The notes below the pieces were generated by a model. The model did no database searches. It had not been told where the DNA came from and was given only the letters and a program-made list of their open reading frames with translations. Of a stretch of 5,827 nt of DNA, positions 1 to 5,792 are shown piece after piece. Each line of letters starts with the position of its first letter. Position 1 is the first letter of the stretch. Source of the DNA: Actinomycetota bacterium (GTDB lineage Bacteria; Actinomycetota; Acidimicrobiia; Acidimicrobiales; Microtrichaceae); assembly GCA_005777415.1 (NCBI GenBank), contig SXMI01000168.1:1-5827 (forward strand), written 5' to 3'. A program made the position numbers and the translations under genes.

Positions 1-1145
1 ACCTCCCGCTTCAGGAACGGCACGACGAACCCGGCGACCAGCACGACCACGGCCAGCGGGAACCCGACCAGCAGCGGCTGGACCGACAGGCCGGCCCCGA
101 CCAACCCGACCGCCACCAGGCCGGCGGCGATCAACCCCCGCCAGCGGGTCCGGTCGACCCGATCGCCCGCAAACCCCAACAGCGCCGGGAGCAGTGTGAG
201 CGAGGCCACCATCGTCACCGTCACCACCACCGCTGCACCCACACCCAGGCCGGTGACGAAGCTCACGTTCATGAGCAGCATCCCGAGCAGCGAGATCACG
301 ACCGTCAGACCGGCGAAGGTCACGGCCCGGCCCGAGGTGTCGATGGCGATCGACACCGCCTCGGTCACCGAGTGCCCCGCACGGAGCTGCTCCCGGTAGC
401 GGGTGACGATGAAGAGGGCGTAGTCGATCCCGACGCCGAGCCCGATCATGATCCCGAGCGTCGTGGCGAAGTCCGGCATGGACATGACGTTCGACAGGAG
501 CACCAACAGCACCGACCCGACGCCGATCCCGCCGAGCGCCACGCCGATGGGGAGCCCCATGGCGAGCACCGAGCCGAACGCCAGGATCAGGATGACGATG
601 GCGAACGCCAGTCCGAGCAGCTCCGATGCGGGCGGCTCGAACTGGGCGAACATGGCGCCGCCGAACTCGATGCGGAGCCCGTCCACCTGGGGGGCCAGCT
701 CGGTGATGCGGGCGCCGAACTCCTCGGCCTCGTCCCGGTCCAGCTCCCCCTCGACCTCGACGGTGGCGAAGGCGATCGTGCCGGCCACACCGGGCACCGG
801 CGAGATCTGCACCTCGCCCCCGGGAGCGAACGGCGACACCACGGTCGTGCGGTCCAAGGCGGCGACGCGGTCGAGGAACTCGGTGGCGGCCGCCCGCTCG
901 GCCTCGGAGAACCCGTCGGGCGACTCGAAGACGATGTTGCCGGTCTCGCCGGCGCCAAGGCCGCCGAACGACGACTGGAGGATGTCGAATCCGGCCTTGC
1001 TCTCGACGTCCGGCAGGCCGAACTCGCTGCGGAAGTCGTCGCCCACCGCGCTGGTGGCGGCGCCACCCAGGATGAGCACCACGACCCAGGCGACGACGAT
1101 CCAGCCCCGACGCCGAACACAGAACTCACCGAGTCGAGCGAACAC
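1..1145 (-). CDS. MMPL/RND-family membrane transporter, N-terminal part (cut by window edge)
   Basis: Partial gene: about 381 codons are present and the C-terminal half lies beyond base 1. Translation from the GTG at 1145 gives a short basic leader (FARLGEF...VRRRGW), a first membrane helix at about residues 15–30, then an extracytoplasmic loop of about 140 residues. A block of hydrophobic helices follows from about residue 172 to 323. It contains the family signature GIDYALFIVTRYRE at about residues 238–251, whose Asp-Tyr pair is the usual proton-relay element of MMPL proteins. This order (TM1, porter loop, TM2–6) is that of MMPL transporters, proton-driven exporters of lipids or other hydrophobic compounds. 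After TM6 there are two further hydrophobic stretches (about 336–352 and 357–376) where a soluble linker is more usual. The start was chosen because GGAGG at 1151–1155 lies 5 nt upstream; an in-frame GTG at 1151 would overlap that site. The substrate cannot be inferred. Confidence 0.92.
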   Translation of the reverse strand, partial: MFARLGEFCVRRRGWIVVAWVVVLILGGAATSAVGDDFRSEFGLPDVESKAGFDILQSSFGGLGAGETGNIVFESPDGFSEAERAAATEFLDRVAALDRTTVVSPFAPGGEVQISPVPGVAGTIAFATVEVEGELDRDEAEEFGARITELAPQVDGLRIEFGGAMFAQFEPPASELLGLAFAIVILILAFGSVLAMGLPIGVALGGIGVGSVLLVLLSNVMSMPDFATTLGIMIGLGVGIDYALFIVTRYREQLRAGHSVTEAVSIAIDTSGRAVTFAGLTVVISLLGMLLMNVSFVTGLGVGAAVVVTVTMVASLTLLPALLGFAGDRVDRTRWRGLIAAGLVAVGLVGAGLSVQPLLVGFPLAVVVLVAGFVVPFLKRE

Positions 1146-1150
1146 CTGCA

Positions 1151-1155
1151 CCTCC
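1151..1155 (-). promoter_or_regulatory. Shine-Dalgarno site of the MMPL gene
   Basis: The minus strand reads GGAGG here, 5 nt before the GTG at 1145. This selects 1145 over the in-frame GTG at 1151, which overlaps the site, and over a further GTG at 1208, which would add an unlikely Pro/Gly-rich extension. A separate strong ribosome site fits independent translation of the MMPL gene rather than coupling to rnj. Confidence 0.7.
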
Positions 1156-1257
1156 GAAGGTCCCGGCCGGACGATTCGGGTCGGCCCTGGCCCCTCAGGT
1201 TCGCCCACGGGACCTGCTCGCGACCACCACCGCCAGCGTGACATCCGTCGCCCCACC

Positions 1258-1315
1258 CCCGGCTCTGTGGTGCGAGCTCCATGCATATGCATGTCGCTCG
1301 CACCACAGAGCCGGG
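1258..1315 (-). terminator. 58-bp near-perfect palindrome, probable strong terminator/3' hairpin of the rnj unit
   Basis: The left arm 1258–1286 and right arm 1287–1315 are inverted copies with no spacer. 27 of 29 positions pair; the only failures are 1278/1295 and 1279/1294. The centre is ATGCATATGCAT (1281–1292), an A+T-rich, strictly alternating purine-pyrimidine core in a G+C-rich setting. The element begins 11 nt after the rnj stop codon and ends 112 nt before the MMPL start, where a terminator is expected. On the minus strand no U-tract follows (the next bases are GGGGTGGGG), so it would be a U-less, hairpin-only terminator of the type proposed for actinobacteria. In minus-strand RNA the two mismatches become tandem G·A pairs, which stack well; in plus-strand RNA they would be pyrimidine-pyrimidine. 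Alternatives are a dispersed intergenic palindromic repeat, a cruciform, or an mRNA 3'-end stabiliser. The inverted repeat is certain; its role is inferred. Confidence 0.72.
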
Positions 1316-1326
1316 AAGGAGCCGGC

Positions 1327-2985
1327 TCAGCTGCGAAGGACGACGGGTACGATCACCGGCCGACGGCGGGTCCGGTCGGAGACGAACGAGCCTGCGGCGC
1401 GCCGGATGACCTTGGCGAGCTCCTGGTCGTTCGGCTTGCCGCCGGCCAGCGCATCACGCACCGCTCCGCCCACCCGCTCGGACAGCTCGGCGATCAACGC
1501 CGCCGAGTCGCCGGCGAGCACCCACCCGCGGGTGGCGACCTCAGGTCCGGCCACGAGTCGGCCCCTGCCGTCGACGCAGATGATCACCGACACCAGCCCC
1601 TCACGCGACAGGACCTGCCGGTCGGCCAGCACGTTGGTGCTCACGTCCCCGACCGTCCCGTGGACGTACACGTAGTCGGCCGGCACCGTGCCGGCCTTGC
1701 GGAGGCCGCGGTCGTCGAGCACCAGTCGGTCCCCGTCCTCGGCCACCAGCACGTTCTCGGCGGGCATGCCCATCAGCTCCGCGATCCGGGCGTGGGCGAC
1801 CAGGTGGTGGTACTCGCCGTGCACCGGCACGAACCACTCCGGCTGCACGATCGACTGGTAGAGCTTCAGTTCCTCCCGCTTGGCGTGGCCGGTGGCGTGC
1901 ACGTCCGAGATCCCGGAGTGCACCACGTCGGCACCCAGGCGCATCAGGTTGTCGATCACACGCGTCACGGCGTGCTCGTTGCCCGGGATCGGGTGCGAGC
2001 TCAGGATCACCGTGTCCTCGTCGGTCAGCGCCAGCCATCGGTTGTCACCGGTCGCCAGCTGCGCCAACGCCGACATGGGCTCACCCTGGGACCCCGTGCA
2101 GATCACCATGACGCGCGCCGGGTCGTGGTCGCCGATGTCGTCGGCCGAGATGAGCGCCGAGTCGGGGATCCGCAGCAGGCCCAGCTCCCGGGCCATCGTC
2201 ACGTTGCGCCGCATGGACCGGCCCAGCGGAGCGACGACCCGGCCGAAGGCGACCGCCGCGTCGGCCAGCTGCTGGATCCGGTGGATGTGACTGGCGAAGC
2301 ACGCCACGACGACCCGACGGCCCTCCTGGTGGTGCATCAGGTTGTAGAGCACCTCACCGACGCTCGACTCCGAGCGTGAGTGCCCGGGCTGATCGGCGTT
2401 CGTGGAGTCCGCGAGCAGCAGCCGGATCCCGTCGGTGTCGGCGAGCGCCCCGATGTGGGCCAGGTCCGTGAGCCGGTGGTCGACGGGCGTCAGGTCGATC
2501 TTGAAGTCGCCCGAGTGCAGGATCGTCCCCTGGGAGGTGTGGTAGGCGGTGGCGAACGCCTGGGGCACCGAGTGGGTGGTCGGGATGAACTCGACGTCGA
2601 ACGGGCCGATCTCCCACACCTCGCCGTCGGCGACCGGCGTCAGGTCGGTCCGCTTCAGGAGCCCGGCCTCCTCGATGCGGCCCCGGGCGAGGCCCAGGGT
2701 CAGCTCGGAACCGAACACCGGGAACTCGGCCTCACGCAACAGGTACGAGAGCCCGCCGACGTGGTCCTCGTGGCCATGGGTGGCGACGCACCCGACGATG
2801 TCGTCGGCCCGCTCCAACAGCCACGAGAAATCCGGCAGGACGACGTCGACACCGAGCATGTCGGTGTCGGGGAACATGATCCCGCAGTCGATCAGGAGGA
2901 GCGACCCCTCCTGTTCGAGCACGGCGCAGTTGCGGCCGATGTCGCCGAGGCCGCCGAGGAATGTGACGTGGACCGGTGCAGCCAT
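1327..2985 (-). CDS. rnj: Ribonuclease J (metallo-β-lactamase/β-CASP RNase)
   Basis: 552 aa, close to the usual 550–560 aa of bacterial RNase J. This cytoplasmic zinc-dependent enzyme combines 5'→3' exonuclease and endonuclease activity in mRNA decay and rRNA maturation. The N-terminal metallo-β-lactamase part opens with the β-strand/loop VTFLGGLGDIGRN (residues 8–19). It carries the metal motif HGHEDH at 70–75 (His70, His72, Asp74, His75), His138 in TTHSVPQ, and Asp160 in LHSGDFKID. The β-CASP insertion follows ADSTNAD (192–198) and includes the ACFASHIHR (228–236) and CTGSQGEPMSAL (296–307) blocks. The third part has HATGHAKRE at 363–371 (a variant of the more common H-x-SGHA) and His389 in PVHGEYHH, then a C-terminal domain (about 450–552) of the type used for dimerisation. 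All catalytic residues are present. The ATG at 2985 starts 3 nt after the dapA stop with only a weak ribosome site, so translational coupling to dapA is likely. The dapA–rnj order matches mycobacteria. Confidence 0.96.
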   Translation of the reverse strand: MAAPVHVTFLGGLGDIGRNCAVLEQEGSLLLIDCGIMFPDTDMLGVDVVLPDFSWLLERADDIVGCVATHGHEDHVGGLSYLLREAEFPVFGSELTLGLARGRIEEAGLLKRTDLTPVADGEVWEIGPFDVEFIPTTHSVPQAFATAYHTSQGTILHSGDFKIDLTPVDHRLTDLAHIGALADTDGIRLLLADSTNADQPGHSRSESSVGEVLYNLMHHQEGRRVVVACFASHIHRIQQLADAAVAFGRVVAPLGRSMRRNVTMARELGLLRIPDSALISADDIGDHDPARVMVICTGSQGEPMSALAQLATGDNRWLALTDEDTVILSSHPIPGNEHAVTRVIDNLMRLGADVVHSGISDVHATGHAKREELKLYQSIVQPEWFVPVHGEYHHLVAHARIAELMGMPAENVLVAEDGDRLVLDDRGLRKAGTVPADYVYVHGTVGDVSTNVLADRQVLSREGLVSVIICVDGRGRLVAGPEVATRGWVLAGDSAALIAELSERVGGAVRDALAGGKPNDQELAKVIRRAAGSFVSDRTRRRPVIVPVVLRS

Positions 2986-2988
2986 CGA

Positions 2989-3870
2989 TCAGCCCAACCC
3001 GTCCAGCACGGCGCGGGCCCGGGCGGCGAGCCCGTCGGGCGCCGGGCCCATCGGCGGGCGGCATGCACCGACCCGCAGTCCGAGCACGCCGAGCAGCACC
3101 TTCGTCGGGATCGGGTTCGGCGCTTCGTCGCCCGTCTCGAAGTCGAACGACGGCACCAGCGACGCGTTGATCCGACGGGCGGCGGCCAGGTCACCCCGCT
3201 CGGCGGCGTCGAACATCTCACCGAACTGCCGGGCCACCCAGTGCGATGCCACCGAGATCACCCCGACCGCCCCGACGGCGATCAGCGGCAGCGTGGCCGC
3301 GTCGTCGCCGCTGTAGAGCTCGAAGTCGGAACGCACCAGCGACATGAGCCGAGCGGTCTCGGCCGGGTCGCCGGCCGCGTCCTTGACACCCACCACGTTC
3401 GGGACCTCCCGGGCCAGTCGGACGAGCGTCTCGGTCGCCACCTTGCGTCCGGTCCGGACGGGGATGTCGTAGACGACCACCGGTAGGTCGGTGGCGCCGG
3501 CGACCGCCCGGAAGTGCGCCTCGATGCCCGCCTGCGACGGCCGGTTGTAGTACGGCGTCACGCTGAGGATGCCGTCGACGCCCGTCTCGGCGGCCATCCG
3601 GGTCAGCTCGACGGCGTGCGCCGTGGCGTTCGACCCCGTGCCGGCGAGCAGCGGCACGTCGACCGTGTCCCGCACCCGCCGGAACAGCGCCAGCGCCTCG
3701 GCGTCGCTCATGGTCGGCCCCTCGCCGGTCGTCCCGGCCAGCACGAGCCCGTCGGAGCCGGTGGCGACCAGCCAGTCGGCCAGCTCGGCGGCGGCGTCCA
3801 GGTCGAGCTCACCCCGCTCGTCGAACGGGGTGACCATGGCGGTGACGACCCGCCCGAACCGGGCGCTCAC
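2989..3870 (-). CDS. dapA: 4-hydroxy-tetrahydrodipicolinate synthase (DHDPS)
   Basis: 293 aa, matching the ~292 aa family norm. It condenses pyruvate with aspartate-4-semialdehyde, the first committed step to diaminopimelate and lysine, in the cytoplasm. It is a class I aldolase-type TIM barrel. The Schiff-base lysine is Lys163 in GVKDAAGD. The proton-relay residues are Thr47 (AGTTGEG), Tyr108 (TPYYNRPSQ) and Tyr134 (VYDIPVRTG), and Arg139 is the carboxylate-binding arginine. The GTG at 3870 was chosen because AGGTGG lies 4 nt upstream and it gives the normal N-terminus (RFGRVVTAMVTPF); the frame stays open to 4092 but that extension is Arg/Ser-rich and unlike the family. Compared with E. coli, the lysine-feedback site lacks its His53, His56 and Glu84 equivalents (Asp56, Ala59 and His85 here), so weak or no lysine inhibition is inferred, as in other actinobacterial DapA. 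It lies 49 nt after the winged-helix gene and 3 nt before rnj. Confidence 0.96.
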   Translation of the reverse strand: MSARFGRVVTAMVTPFDERGELDLDAAAELADWLVATGSDGLVLAGTTGEGPTMSDAEALALFRRVRDTVDVPLLAGTGSNATAHAVELTRMAAETGVDGILSVTPYYNRPSQAGIEAHFRAVAGATDLPVVVYDIPVRTGRKVATETLVRLAREVPNVVGVKDAAGDPAETARLMSLVRSDFELYSGDDAATLPLIAVGAVGVISVASHWVARQFGEMFDAAERGDLAAARRINASLVPSFDFETGDEAPNPIPTKVLLGVLGLRVGACRPPMGPAPDGLAARARAVLDGLG

Positions 3871-3874
3871 GTCA

Positions 3875-3880
3875 CCACCT
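3875..3880 (-). promoter_or_regulatory. Shine-Dalgarno site of dapA
   Basis: The minus strand reads AGGTGG here, followed by TGAC and the GTG start at 3870. This decides the dapA start, because the frame remains open upstream and overlaps the 3' end of the previous gene. The 49-nt gap before dapA shows no convincing -10/-35 pair, so dapA may be co-transcribed with the upstream gene. Confidence 0.65.
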
Positions 3881-3919
3881 GCCGGGCCGTCGGTTCGTGT
3901 GGTCCAACTGCGTTCACGA

Positions 3920-4573
3920 TCACTCCTGGGTCTCCCCGGTCCGTTCCTGGCTGCGGTCCCGGCCGAGCGTGGCCAGGAGGTCCTCGTGCAACTCGAACCA
4001 CACCGTGTGGTACGAGTCGATCGACGGGGCCGTGATCCACTCGTGGTCACCGGCCCGCACCCGCTCGTGAGCGACCTCCAGCCGCTCGGCATAGCCGCGG
4101 AACCGCCAGAGACTACCGGCCAGCGACCGGGTCACCGGCATGGCCCGTTCCTGGATGGCCTCGAGGCGCCCCAGCACCGCCCGGTCCCGGTCGGCGTCGG
4201 CGTGGTCGTTGACGACCGGCCCGTCCGGCGAGTCGACGACCTGCCAGTCGGTGCAAACCGACAACAGCATCGGGTTGAGCTCGACGAACGCGCCGTAGGC
4301 CGACTCGACCTGCGGCCCGACGCCGGCCCCGGCGAGCTCGGCGGCGAGCAGGGCCTCGCCCCGGGTCCGCCCCGCCGCCGTCAGCCGCCATCCGCTGAAC
4401 CGACCGGCCCGGTGGGCCACGTCGCCGGTCGCCTCCAGGTCGGCCAGGCAGTCGGTCACCTCGTCGGCGTGCAGGTCGTAGCGGGCGGCGACCACGTCGA
4501 CCTCGGCCAGGTTCCGCAGCCGGAGGGCGTGGAGGACGAGCAGCGTCGTGGCCGGGACGGGCAGGTCGGTCAC
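3920..4573 (-). CDS. Winged-helix (MarR/PadR-like) protein with uncharacterised helical C-terminal domain
   Basis: 217 aa. Residues about 7–77 look like a winged helix-turn-helix: a first helix (about 7–20), a short helix (23–30), a likely recognition helix (35–48, DEVTDCLADLEATG), then a β-wing (GDVAHRAGRFSGWRLTAAGR). The last part carries the 'LTxAGR' stretch common at the end of MarR/PadR wings. The remaining ~140 residues are mostly helical. They include a distinctive segment NPMLLSVCTDWQVVD (100–114), an Asp-rich turn (about 115–130), and a C-terminal block SYHTVWFELHEDLLATLGRDR (187–207) that looks conserved. There is no membrane segment or signal peptide, so the protein is probably cytoplasmic. 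The GTG start at 4573 is the first sensible in-frame start; upstream in-frame sequence is Arg/Ser-rich and overlaps the diiron gene. Its ribosome site is weak. It could be a transcription factor sensing a small molecule, or a non-regulatory protein using the fold for protein contacts. It precedes dapA by 49 nt on the same strand. I do not recognise a named orthologue. Confidence 0.68.
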   Translation of the reverse strand: MTDLPVPATTLLVLHALRLRNLAEVDVVAARYDLHADEVTDCLADLEATGDVAHRAGRFSGWRLTAAGRTRGEALLAAELAGAGVGPQVESAYGAFVELNPMLLSVCTDWQVVDSPDGPVVNDHADADRDRAVLGRLEAIQERAMPVTRSLAGSLWRFRGYAERLEVAHERVRAGDHEWITAPSIDSYHTVWFELHEDLLATLGRDRSQERTGETQE

Positions 4574-4594
4574 GGGCGGACCCGAGGCGCGACG

Positions 4595-4618
4595 ACGCCG
4601 GGTCGACCGACCCGGCGT
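4595..4618 (-). terminator. Stem-loop with 11-bp arms between diiron gene and winged-helix gene
   Basis: Arms 4595–4605 and 4608–4618 pair perfectly around a 2-nt centre (a 4-nt loop in RNA if the last pair opens). The hairpin starts 37 nt after the diiron gene's stop codon and ends 21 nt before the GTG at 4573. There is no U-tract. It may terminate the diiron transcript, or lie in the leader of the next gene and reduce its translation; position alone cannot decide. Confidence 0.45.
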
Positions 4619-4633
4619 GTCGTGCCACTCGGC

Positions 4634-4649
4634 GGCCGGCGGACCGGCC
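4634..4649 (-). terminator. Short all-GC stem-loop just after the diiron gene
   Basis: Six-base GC-only arms (4634–4639 and 4644–4649) enclose a 4-nt loop, 6 nt after the diiron gene's TGA. With the stem-loop at 4595–4618 it forms a tandem pair inside an 82-nt gap. Short GC palindromes arise easily at this base composition, so the call is weak on its own and rests on the position. Confidence 0.3.
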
Positions 4650-4655
4650 CGGAGC

Positions 4656-5777
4656 TCAGTGCCCGGCGGGCGCCAGGTCGTTGCCGAGGGCGAAGTTCTC
4701 GTACTCGTCGGTGGTGTCGACCCAGTCCTCGAACTGGATGACGCCGATCTCCTCGAAGCGGTGCCGCAGCCACTTGTCATTGCGGTCCAACAGGCCGAGC
4801 TTCTTGCAGTTCGGGACGATCTTCGAGAACAGCATCATCTGGAACATCTGCCGGGTGGGCGTCCGCATGACGAGCTCGATCGCCTCCTTGACCGGCACGT
4901 CCATGCGCTCCCAGACCTCCTGCTGCATGAAGCGGTCACGCATCCGGACGGCGGCCTCGAAGGCGAACTCCTGGCGCTCGAGCATCTCGGCGTCGGAGAG
5001 CTGCTCGTAGAACTCCTTCAGCGACAGCACACCGAAGGCCACATGGCGGGCCTCGTCGCTCATGACGTAGCGGAGCAGCTGCTTGAGGAGCGGCTCGGTG
5101 GTCATCTGGTGCATGAACCCGAACGCCGCCAGCGCCAGGCCCTCGACCATGATCTGCATGCCCAGGTAGGTCATGTCCCACCGGCTGTCGCCGACGATGT
5201 CGTCGAGCAGCATCTTCAGGTGGGCGTTCACCGGGTAGTAGCCCGACAGCTTGGTGTCGAGGTACTTGGCGAACACCTCGACGTGGCGGGCCTCGTCCAT
5301 CACCTGCGTGGAGGCGTAGTACTTGGCGTCGATCCACGGGACCGTCTCGACGATCTTGGCCGTGCAGACCAGGGCGCCCTGCTCGCCGTGCATGAACTGG
5401 CTGAGCATCCAGTTCTGGCTCTCCACGCCGAACTCGAGCCACTTCAGCTCGTCCCAGTGCTCCATCGGGGTGCCGGCCACGTCGACGTCGGCGTCGAAGC
5501 CGCCGTTGGCGAGCGCGTTCTCGGCCACCACCTTCTCCTGGTCGACGACCGTGTCCCACGGGAGGTCGGTCTCGCCGTTCCACATCGAGACCTTGGCCTT
5601 CTCGTAGAGGCGGTTCAGCGCCGGGCGCTGCCCCTTCTCGTAGTCCCACGTGAAGATGGCCTCGGCGTTGTCCTTCACCGCGTGGATCACCTCGTCGCGG
5701 TCGGTGTTGGTGATGCCGAGGATGGCTTCGAGGTCGTTGATGTCCTCGCGGCCGATCAGCTCTTCGTTGGTCGACAT
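4656..5777 (-). CDS. Ferritin-like diiron carboxylate protein (putative oxidase/oxygenase)
   Basis: 373 aa, soluble, with no signal peptide. The central four-helix bundle shows the full set of diiron ligands at canonical spacing: Glu132 (HGEQGALV), Glu162 and His165 (MDEARHVEVF), Glu212 (MVEGLALAAFG), and Glu242 and His245 (SDEARHVAFG). Four Glu and two His in two E-x-x-H repeats are typical of the ferritin-like/ribonucleotide-reductase-like superfamily, whose members activate oxygen for hydroxylation, desaturation, N-oxygenation or radical generation. An acidic N-terminal region (1–110) and a helical C-terminal region (about 270–373) flank the bundle and may bind substrate or form a dimer. 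Length and the doubled DEARH motif argue against ferritin, rubrerythrin or acyl-ACP desaturase (which uses ENRHG); it also does not read as class Ia R2. Substrate unknown. The ATG at 5777 is supported by AAGGAG at 5787–5792. It lies upstream of the winged-helix–dapA–rnj group on the same strand, separated by two stem-loops. Confidence 0.86.
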   Translation of the reverse strand: MSTNEELIGREDINDLEAILGITNTDRDEVIHAVKDNAEAIFTWDYEKGQRPALNRLYEKAKVSMWNGETDLPWDTVVDQEKVVAENALANGGFDADVDVAGTPMEHWDELKWLEFGVESQNWMLSQFMHGEQGALVCTAKIVETVPWIDAKYYASTQVMDEARHVEVFAKYLDTKLSGYYPVNAHLKMLLDDIVGDSRWDMTYLGMQIMVEGLALAAFGFMHQMTTEPLLKQLLRYVMSDEARHVAFGVLSLKEFYEQLSDAEMLERQEFAFEAAVRMRDRFMQQEVWERMDVPVKEAIELVMRTPTRQMFQMMLFSKIVPNCKKLGLLDRNDKWLRHRFEEIGVIQFEDWVDTTDEYENFALGNDLAPAGH

Positions 5778-5786
5778 GGGTCGGGG

Positions 5787-5792
5787 CTCCTT
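5787..5792 (-). promoter_or_regulatory. Shine-Dalgarno site of the diiron protein gene
   Basis: The minus strand reads AAGGAG here, 9 nt before the ATG at 5777. It is the strongest ribosome-site match in the window and fixes the start. No promoter is evident in the 50 bases visible upstream. Confidence 0.75.

Noticed and set aside
1146..1257. Search for a promoter of the MMPL gene between the palindrome and its start.
   Set aside because: No convincing -10/-35 pair with suitable spacing could be seen; actinobacterial promoters can be too degenerate to call by eye.
587..1306. Minus-strand open frame starting inside the palindrome and overlapping the MMPL gene.
   Set aside because: The translation is Ser/Arg/Pro-rich and out of frame with the clear MMPL reading frame that covers the same bases.
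448..2379. 643-codon open frame on the plus strand running antisense across the MMPL gene, the palindrome and most of rnj.
   Set aside because: It is low-complexity (Ser/Pro/Thr then His/Arg/Val), crosses two convincing minus-strand genes, and is expected in a G+C-rich sequence where stop codons are rare in some frames.
2380..3486. Plus-strand open frame of 368 codons antisense to rnj and dapA.
   Set aside because: Composition is dominated by Arg, Gly, Asp and Val with no domain signature, and it is the complement of codons of two unmistakable genes.
3852..3864. Small 5-bp GC hairpin in the first codons of dapA.
   Set aside because: Short GC stems are common at this base composition and it lies in conserved coding sequence; no sign that it regulates translation.
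3569..4741. Plus-strand open frame of 390 codons opposite dapA and the winged-helix gene.
   Set aside because: Repetitive Arg/Gly/Pro-rich translation without motifs; no ribosome site; explained as a shadow of minus-strand genes.
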